Source of the DNA: Cryptomeria japonica | Lineage: Eukaryota; Streptophyta; Pinopsida; Cupressales; Cupressaceae | Direction of reading: 5' to 3' | Length of the DNA: 64,000 nucleotides | Assembly: GCF_030272615.1 (NCBI RefSeq) | Contig: NC_081411.1 | Coordinates: forward strand, 823,912,397-823,976,396 | Part shown: positions 57,434 to 64,000 of the stretch, one piece after another | Layout: each line of letters opens with the position of its first letter | How positions within the stretch are numbered: position 1 is the stretch's first letter | The notes under the pieces: generated by a model | The model's database searches: none | What the model was told of the DNA's origin: nothing | What the model saw: only the letters and a program-made list of their open reading frames with translations | Translations under genes and position numbers: made by a program

Positions 57434-57711
57434 TGTTAATATCTCTTCACAAGTTTAGTTCTCTTCATGGTTTTAGTTTTATTTAGATTAATTTTTCATT
57501 AGTTTATTTATTAGGTTTTTTTGTTTTGATAGTTTTGTATAATAGTTTACAACTGTTTTTGCCTCCTCTTTATATTTGCTTGTTTATTTTATTTTGAATG
57601 TACAATTTTTTATTTGAATACAAATTATATTCAGATTGCCATTCTTTCCATTATTTTTTCTATTTGTTGCTAACAGAGATTCCAGATTGTTATTTTTTGT
57701 GTGGGCTAACA
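57434..57711 (+). repeat. Element B 3' LTR
   Basis: 278 bp, TGTTAATATC to GCTAACA, followed by the second AGGAG copy. Confidence 0.92.
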
Positions 57712-57716
57712 AGGAG

Positions 57717-58496
57717 GTATTAAAGACATTTGGTATGAGTGACTGTAAACTAGTTGGGACACCAATGGTTACATGTTGTAAGTTGTCTAAGGAAGATGAG
57801 GCCACATCTATTGATGAGAAGGAGTATAGGTCAATGATTGGAAAATTGCACTATGTTGTTCATAATAGACCAGATATAGCTCATGCAGTTGGTCTAGCTG
57901 CTCTATTCCAGAAGAATCCAAAGGAAACACATTTGATAGAAACCAAGAGGATATTCAGATATTTGAAAGGTACTATTGACTATGGATTATTGTATCCATA
58001 TGAAGGAAAATTTGACTTGAAGGTGTATACAGATGCAGAATCGGAAGGTAATATTGATGATAGGAAAAGCACAACTAGTGGAGCATTCTTTCTTGTAGGA
58101 AGTCTTGTTTCATGGAGTAGAAAGAAGCAGAGTTGTTTTTCATAGTCTACTGGTGAAGCTGAGTACATTGTTGCTTATATGAATTGTACCCAGGCTATCT
58201 GGATGAGGCACATTTCTAAACGTTTCAAGATGAAGTTTACAAAAATTTTAAAGATCTTATGTGACAATACCAATGCCATAAATATTTCAAAGAACCCTAT
58301 CTTGCACACATGAACCAAGCACATTGAATTGAAGTATCATTTCTTGAGAGAAAAAGTGCAAAGTAAAGATGTGATCTTAGAGCATGTTTCTACCAAGGAG
58401 AAGCTTGCAAATATCTTTACTAAACCTCTGCCTAAGACTACTTTTGAGTATCTTAGAAGTCAGCTAGGGGTTGTACCCCTTCATGAGGTAAATTGA
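57717..58496 (+). pseudogene. Element A RT end and RNase H
   Basis: Resumes the A frame after B: TFGMSDCKLVGTPM, EYRSMIGKLHYV, RPDIAHAVGL, KRIFRYLKGT, then RNase H with KVYTDAESEG (Asp), RKSTTSGAFFLVG, SWSRKKQSC, STGEAEYIVA (Glu), LCDNTNAI and TKHIELKYHFLRE, ending VPLHEVN at the stop 58494-58496. Only two in-frame stops remain (after CFS at 58143, fitting CAG to TAG, and before TKHIE). Confidence 0.9.
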
Positions 58497-58797
58497 GCAT
58501 GATGTAGATTACATTAGTCTCGGAACTACTTGCATAATTTAATAGCATGATTGATGTATAAGTGGAGTTATTTCATAGGGGGAGCATCAAGTTGAAGGTT
58601 TTTGATGCTGAAAAGTGAAGTTTTGCATTGCATGTTTTACTTTAAATTTGGCATTATTGTCAAAGAGGGAGAAGAACCAGTGACAAGCTAAAGACAAGGA
58701 GAGTACATGGTAAAATGTAAACCAAGATTCCTATTCACAATCACATCAATCAATGGTATTGATATTTATATTGCCATGAATGCAAAAGGGGGAGATT
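58497..58797 (+). other. Element A 3' non-coding zone with three polypurine tracts
   Basis: AGGGGGAG at 58577-58584, AAAGAGGGAGAAG at 58662-58674 and AAAAGGGGGAGA at 58785-58796, the last adjoining the 3' LTR. Repeated PPT-like motifs are a Sirevirus trait. Confidence 0.78.
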
Positions 58798-60203
58798 GTT
58801 AGCATTTGCATGAAGATTGCATTAATGATTTTTTATGTTGTCATTGATGTCAGTTAACCAATAATGTTATTGTTGTAATGATGTTTTGTAACCGGTAGGA
58901 AGAGCTAGTGAAAAGAAATTGTAACCGATAGGTAAGTTTTTGGAGTGAACCAACATTACTAAGTATTGAAGAGTTGAACTGATAAACCCTACCTGTTGTT
59001 TTGATAAACCCTAATTGATTAAGTTTTGTGAATTGGTTATATTGGTTTATGATCTGATGATGAGCGGTAATGATTATGACACGTATGCATATTGTATGAA
59101 GAGAGTTTCAAAGATTTTTTGGTGTGTTGAGTTAATGTTTTTGTCTAGGGAATGAGAAAGTATATTGAATGTAATGCAAAGCACGTGATGAGTTACTAAG
59201 TTCAATGAAGTGGTGATCAAGGAGTGGTCAAGGCTTTCTTGAATGATGTGTAGAAATTGTTATGTCATCCAATGGTCATACCTGAACTAATTTGTCTATA
59301 ATCTTTATGAGAATTAGGTTTTTGTTATGTTATTGACCTAATTGATTTGTTTATAAGGTTGATGAGTTGTTTAGTTTCAGAGTTGGAAAAGTTGAATTGA
59401 GTGTGTGGTTGCCGAACCAAATGATGTTTCTTTAGTTTGAGTAAAGGCAGATAGGAGCATGAAAAGGATTTGAACAAGCAAGTGAAATGCTATTCAAAAA
59501 GATCAAGAAACTCTTGTTGTTTTCTAATAATTATAGCAGTTAAATCCCCTAATCGGGTAAGCTCTAACAAGATTGGTGTTATTCAAATCCTCTAACTAGG
59601 TGATCCATTATCTTGGATTATAAATCCTTTACAAAGGTTACTCCTCATAGAGTATTCCTTCTAGCAAGGAATTATAGTCAATCCCTTAACCGGGTGGTCC
59701 CTAATAGGATCTATTCTTAACAAGTCTTTTTGTAAAATATTTAAGAGGCTTAGCTCTTAACAGGGCAAACTTCAGAAGAGTTCAAAATTATTGTGATTTC
59801 CATCTCACCATGGTTTTTCCCTTTTGGGTTTCCACATCAAAAATATTGTGTCAAGTGGTGAATGTTTGCGTGGTTATGTTTCTATGGATAATTTGCTTAA
59901 CTACTCATTTCACTTTGATAAGTTATGGTAACCAGTAACAACATGAAATAAGGTTTTACTTATGTCTAGTAAAATTATTTGGATGATTGTGAGTTTCAAG
60001 TTGTTTACTGTTATATGTTGTAATAGTCAACCAGTTTATCTTGATAGTTTTATTCTGACATAGATATTGCATTGATAGTTCTAAGTTTACTTGAGAGGTT
60101 GGTTCTTAGATTGGTGAAGTTAATATCGGTTTTTCTATCTACTGATTCACCCCCCCCCTCTCTTAGTAGTTGACCGGATCCTTGTTCTTTCATCATACCA
60201 TTA
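58798..60203 (+). repeat. Element A 3' LTR
   Basis: 1,406 bp, TGTTAGCATT to CATACCATTA (final CA mutated to TA). C-tract hairpin with arms CTACTGA (60139-60145) and TTAGTAG (60163-60169). Confidence 0.9.
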
Positions 60204-60259
60204 GATCTTCCTGAACCAGTTAAGCTTTCTGCAGAGAGGACCAAAGCTCTGATACCAAC
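60204..60259 (-). other. Element C leader and primer-binding site
   Basis: The minus strand reads TGGTATCAGAGCTTTGGTCC (60238-60257), the initiator-Met PBS, two bases inside the 5' LTR of C. The rest is the short C leader that was joined to the gag start at 9525 before A inserted; the GATCT duplicate is 60204-60208. Confidence 0.88.
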
Positions 60260-61464
60260 TGTTAAACAGTTCAAATAACCAAAAGACAACTGAGAGGGGG
60301 GGGGATGAATCAGTTATCACAGATTATTAGAAGCATAAAAAATTTAAAATTTAATACTGAAACCTAGAACAATAATACCAGAATAGAAGTTAATCAACTA
60401 AGCATAAACAATAATCACAGAATAAAAGCCATCCACACAACACCAAGATTTGTATGTGGAAAACTCGGTAAAGGGAACAACCATGGTGGGAAGCCTACCC
60501 ACAATCAGATAATACTTTTGTAGTAAGTATATAAATTACAATGAAGGGGCTTGCACTTGTAGGAAGGCCAATAGCCTAGAGCGCACTTCTCATCACAAAA
60601 GGAGCCTTACTGACTACATATAAATCCTATCTACAATCTGGAGAAGTGTTGAACTGCAAAAGATAGCATCTCCTATGCCAGAGTATAGTTCTAGTTAAGC
60701 TCAATACCAGGGGAAAAAATACTCTTACATAAACCCAATCTAATCTCCAATGATCTACCAATGCCTCTGCCTTAATGATATTTCAATATTCGCGCATTAC
60801 ATGCCTTGACCATGACCTCTTACATTAACCATGATGATCTATAATGAAATCTTACATCTATTTATACAAACCCTCAACCATAGACAATTAGGTCGGCCAC
60901 CAGATAATAAACCAATTATATAATTACAAACCATGTCGGCCTTAGACCAAACAAGTAATATCAACACATAAGACATTCAAAAATACATCAATAGGTCCTA
61001 TCCACACATTACATTAAAGTCGGTCCATAACCTAGATCAACTGGGACCAAGTATAGGTCCACACACTTCAGCAATGATCTCAAAACACCAAGTCTTGAAC
61101 ATGATCACCAACAACATCCTGAAACTCCATCAGAAGCTGCACCAACACCACTTATGCAATTCATCAAAGATCTCTATAAAAATCTCTATCAGTGAAGCCC
61201 TCGCCAGAACCATAAACCAATCTTCTAAGCAAGTAGGATAGCATCCAATCACCTGACCAAATATGAGTATAAGCATCATGAACAAGTCAATTCCATCACT
61301 AGACTATACCGGAGCCTACCAAATCATGCCGGATCCAAGTTAACTAGAAACCACTCAACCTACTAGGACTAGAAGGATGCTTGTAAAGAATCCAAACATC
61401 TAGTATTGACATCAATGACAAAACATCAATGCAACACATAATCAATTCCACCGAATGGCCAACA
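60260..61464 (-). repeat. Element C 5' LTR
   Basis: 1,205 bp, TGTTAAACAG to GGCCAACA; partner of 2286-3505. G-tract hairpin at 60285-60318 (arms GACAACTGA and TCAGTTATC). Confidence 0.9.
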
Positions 61465-61800
61465 TGTTGTTGTGCAGGAGCCTCTAGGAATAAGGGTATT
61501 GGAGGTCTTGGAGCTAACTTCCTAGCCTGTATTAAACAATTTACTTCCTTTATGACAGTATCATAGCCCCCTAGTAAATTATCTCCTCCCATTGATTGTA
61601 TCATAGTGGTGATATTACAATCAAAATCCTTGAGGAAATATAAGAAAGCACCATATGAAGGTGGCTTCACCAATTCTAGGATCATATTTGAGGCCTTTTG
61701 GAATCTATAGTTGAAGTCACCCATGTACTCATCAGGTGCTCTTTTTATTGGTGTAGGAGAACCTAGGAACAAGAGCACTACTAGGAGGTCCATTTGCAAT
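61465..61800 (-). pseudogene. Element D: gypsy gag, middle part
   Basis: The minus strand reads RAPDEYMGDFNYRFQKAS (a typical gag helix entering the core's second half), then DFDCNITTMIQSMGG and RKLAPRPPIPLFLEAPAQQH. It stops where C inserted (61464) and continues at 2285. Upstream of about 61800 the gag signal is lost. Confidence 0.6.
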
Positions 61801-63419
61801 AAAGGAAGATTGGTAGACAATCAATTCATTTTTGATGTTGTTATAATGTTACTAAGGTCATTGAACCAACATATGTAAGGCTATAAAGCCAATTTGCAAA
61901 AGTTGTCCACTAGAGGCCTAGATTGGTCAAAAGGTCAAAATTGTATAAAAAGCCATGAGAAGGCTAGAAAGTATGTAAAAGGTATTAAATAGGTTATTTG
62001 GACATGTTTAGGGGTATTTTACAAAGTGTGGAGTCATTTTCATAAAGTGTCACAAAAGTTGTCAAGAAGATGAAAAGTTGTTAGATAAAATGAAACTATG
62101 CAAAAATGCACTACAGGTTGTAAAAAGGAAGATGAAAGGTCATAAGGATAGTTGGATGGTTTCTAACTATCAAAACATGCATAAAAGGAATGTATTTGTC
62201 ATTCAAAATCATATAGAGAAGGAGGAGAAAGTTTTGGGACAATTGGGTGTATTTGAATCTTGCATTTTGTTAGGTTTCTTCTGTTAAGTCTATGTTTTTA
62301 GGACTTGTACGGCCATGTACGGCCTAGAAACTCTATAATATAGAAATGGTTAGATAGAAGGGTGGATCCTCTTTCTCATTCTTTTCATTTGGGTAAATTT
62401 AATATATAAATGAAGAATATATGCATGTTTTGGTGAAAGTTGTTGTTTGCAACTTCTAGGTTTCCTGAGAACAATCATGTTGCAGCATTTGGTACGAATG
62501 CATATGGAAGAGTTAAGACCTATAACTAGATTCATTGGAAAGATATGTCAATAAACATTCATTTTATTTTGGTTTGAGTCATTTTTACATAGATTTGTGA
62601 AAGTTATGAAGGTTTTGGTGAAAACCTATTTTAAGTTGTCTTAAATGGAGTTGCTGGAAAGGGTTTGTAATTATCTTGTGATTTCACCATTGAAAGAATT
62701 AATGGCTTGCATATTCTGAAAGTATACTTAGAGGGCTTTCATTTTATTATGTTCTTGTTTTCATTTGGTTAAGTATTTGTTGTGAAATATGATGCCCTAG
62801 CAGGCAACAAGCATACATTTTCCAGATTTATGACAGTCAAAATTGGTCTCGGTGCAGAGATGATAAATTTTGATTTCACTATTGGATCTTTATTAATTTT
62901 GGATATGTTGTTCTTAATCAAGTTTTCAAAAACTTTACTAGAGAGATTGGCCTAATCATTTCTGGTTTGGGAGTTATTAATGTCTGAGTGCAGGCATAGA
63001 AAACTGTCATGTGAATGACAATCACCTTGATGATAGTGAATTGGATTCTTTGAATGAACAATGATGTTTAATGGTTTGCAAAGTTATAGATGATTAGTTA
63101 TGTTTGAGATAGAATTAATGAACCCCTATAGCATGCATGGAAGTATGAATATTGAGATGCAATATATTACCTTGAAATCAGTATGGTATATGAGTTTGAT
63201 GTTTTAGTACCTTGATAAAGAGTGTTGGATGGACTTGAAATGGATTTGGATGAAAGTAATATGATAATATGAGGAATTTTAATATGTTTATGCCTCTGAT
63301 ATTGAAGATATTGTGTTGAAGATTGAACAACATGTTTTATTTGGGGTTCTTGCTTGGTTTTTCATTATGCTATTCATCATTTATGGTTGATAGCTTCTCT
63401 ATAAGTGATAGATTGTCAC
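61801..63419. other. Unexplained segment interrupting element D gag
   Basis: No protein motif on either strand; no direct or inverted terminal repeats or target duplication that I could confirm. A promoter-like stretch with a tandem TGTACGGCC and TATAATATAG occurs near 62308-62345. It separates two parts of the D gag, so it is probably an insertion (perhaps a solo LTR), but its limits are not proven. Confidence 0.4.
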
Positions 63420-63990
63420 TCTAATATTCATAATGCTTATACAATTTTTCTCCCAACTCATCCCTGTTATGAATGAGGCTAGAGGATAAAACCATATACC
63501 ATTGTAGGGCCCTTCCTTTAAATGATGAGGCCATGAGCCTTTTTGCAACATTATCTTCTATCACATCATACACAACTTAGATGGTTGCAACATCTTGGAT
63601 GTGTTCATCTAGAGTAATAGAGGTTTGTCCAATAAATAATGATATGGCCTTTAGGGATGCTACTAGGATATCATCCTTATGGGCTAAAAAAAAAGGGTTG
63701 CCAGTATTAAAGGTGATAAATGTATGTGCTCTAGGGAGTGCCATTGAAAATAGTGGCCTACTGAAATAGATGGTAGTGCCTCTAGGCTATGTTGATATTG
63801 TAATAGGAGAGTTAGAATGAGATCTTAGGGGTGTGGATGCTTCTTCTTGGGTTCCCCTAATAGGTGACAAGGAATATTTTCCTCCTCTTCTTCTAGAAAT
63901 AGAACTTAAAATCTCAATGTATTGAAAACTACCTCTAGAAGATGCTCTAGCTATGTTCTTGGCATGAAAGTGGCAACTGGTCCTCACAAG
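63420..63990 (-). pseudogene. Element D: gypsy gag core, N-terminal part
   Basis: Reading leftward: an Arg/Ser-rich N terminus (RRRGGKYSLSPIRG), then, with stops, KAISLFIGQTSITLDEHIQ, RLMASSFKGRALQWYMVL and SSLIHNRDELGEKLYKHY. This matches the Retrotrans_gag pattern (LKGRA.QWY...SI.S.DEL). The fragment starts beyond the right edge of the window. Confidence 0.72.
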
Positions 63991-64000
63991 GAGTTTGAAC

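Larger units (their letters stand above)
52765..57711 (+). mobile_element. Element B: Ty1/copia retrotransposon, 4,947 bp
   Basis: Exact target duplication AGGAG (52760-52764 and 57712-57716). Short LTRs (52765-53020, 57434-57711), PBS TGGTATCAGAGC at 53022-53033, gag, protease, integrase, RT, RNase H, and polypurine tract 57425-57433. It carries many premature stops. It lies inside the RT of element A, whose frame is restored exactly when B is skipped. LTR divergence is about 8-9% by eye. Confidence 0.93.
9531..60203 (+). mobile_element. Element A: Sirevirus-like Ty1/copia retrotransposon, split by E and B
   Basis: Target duplication GATCT flanks it exactly (9526-9530 and 60204-60208). Parts in order: 5' LTR 9531-10834, PBS near 10836, gag and protease to 11982, integrase to 13101, [element E], integrase tail and RT to 52764, [element B], end of RT and RNase H to about 58496, polypurine zone, 3' LTR 58798-60203. 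Without inserts it is about 7.16 kb. The reading frame resumes correctly across both insertions, which proves they are insertions. The final base pair of the 3' LTR is TA instead of CA. LTR divergence is about 11% over the first 345 bp by eye. Confidence 0.92.
2286..61464 (-). mobile_element. Element C: Sirevirus-like Ty1/copia retrotransposon, split by later insertions
   Basis: On the minus strand C runs from its 5' LTR (60260-61464) through an initiator-Met PBS, gag, protease, integrase, RT and RNase H (9525 down to about 5380) to a polypurine zone and 3' LTR (2286-3505). Removing the A-family solo LTR (3858-5303) and element A (9531-60203) leaves about 7.1 kb, a normal copia length. The domain order INT before RT shows copia. 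Long LTRs and repeated polypurine tracts before the 3' LTR suggest the Sirevirus lineage. Flanking pentamers GGTTA and TGTTG do not match on the plus strand. LTR divergence is about 15% over the first 285 bp by eye, the highest of the nested elements. Confidence 0.88.

Noticed and set aside
9531-60203. Two tandem unrelated partial copia elements instead of one split element
   Set aside because: The exact GATCT duplication, frame continuity at 13101 to 51663 and at 52764 to 57717, and one LTR at each end show a single element.
61801-63419. Host gene with TATA box near 62330
   Set aside because: No ORF, splice pattern or protein similarity supports a gene; the stretch more likely belongs to a repeat.
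1-64000. Endogenous pararetrovirus or other viral integrant
   Set aside because: All RT-containing regions are accompanied by integrase and LTRs; no coat or movement protein signature was seen.

Overview
The window is AT-rich plant nuclear DNA made almost entirely of old, nested LTR retrotransposons. I find no host gene, rRNA, tRNA or CRISPR array. The element types (Sirevirus-like Ty1/copia, Tat-type Ty3/gypsy with two RNase H domains, very long LTRs, a TRIM and a hAT-like MITE), their age and the lack of turnover point to a gymnosperm, probably a conifer. That is inference from genome style, not from a diagnostic gene.

Layout, outside in. (D) Fragments of a Ty3/gypsy gag on the minus strand lie at both ends (about 1301-2285 and 61465-63990); the left one carries a 344-bp TRIM (1555-1898). 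(C) A Sirevirus-like copia element on the minus strand, 2286-61464, interrupts D. C holds a solo LTR of the A family (3858-5303) and was split just upstream of its gag start by (A), a plus-strand Sirevirus-like copia element, 9531-60203, with target duplication GATCT. A was split twice: by (E), a giant minus-strand Tat-type gypsy element, 13102-51657, and by (B), a small copia element, 52765-57711, with target duplication AGGAG. E was hit by (G), a minus-strand element without pol, 14380-25060 (TCATC), by (H), a non-coding LTR element, 31749-40250 (ACTAC), and by a hAT-like MITE, 30726-31586 (8-bp GACAATAT). G contains (J), a 4.07-kb solo LTR, 17264-21331 (CCTAA). H contains a truncated J-family relative at about 33083-36000. 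The deepest chain is D > C > A > E > G > J.

Removing the inserts leaves about 7.1 kb for C, 7.2 kb for A, 19.4 kb for E, 6.6 kb for G and 4.9 kb for B. LTR divergence judged by eye falls from outer to inner layers: C about 15%, A about 11%, B about 8-9%, E and G about 6%, H about 3%. This agrees with the order read from the target duplications. All coding regions carry stops or frameshifts, so nothing here looks able to move by itself.

Most notable: (i) hairpins with a C-rich loop near the 3' ends of the LTRs of C, A and G, whose stems differ between families yet stay paired; (ii) an archaeal-type RNase H domain placed between protease and reverse transcriptase in E; (iii) a 6.45-kb LTR in E that carries a very long sense ORF, with a block-permuted copy as its partner; (iv) an array of ten 20-bp palindromes inside solo LTR J; (v) element G, which has four zinc knuckles and a long unrecognised protein in place of pol.
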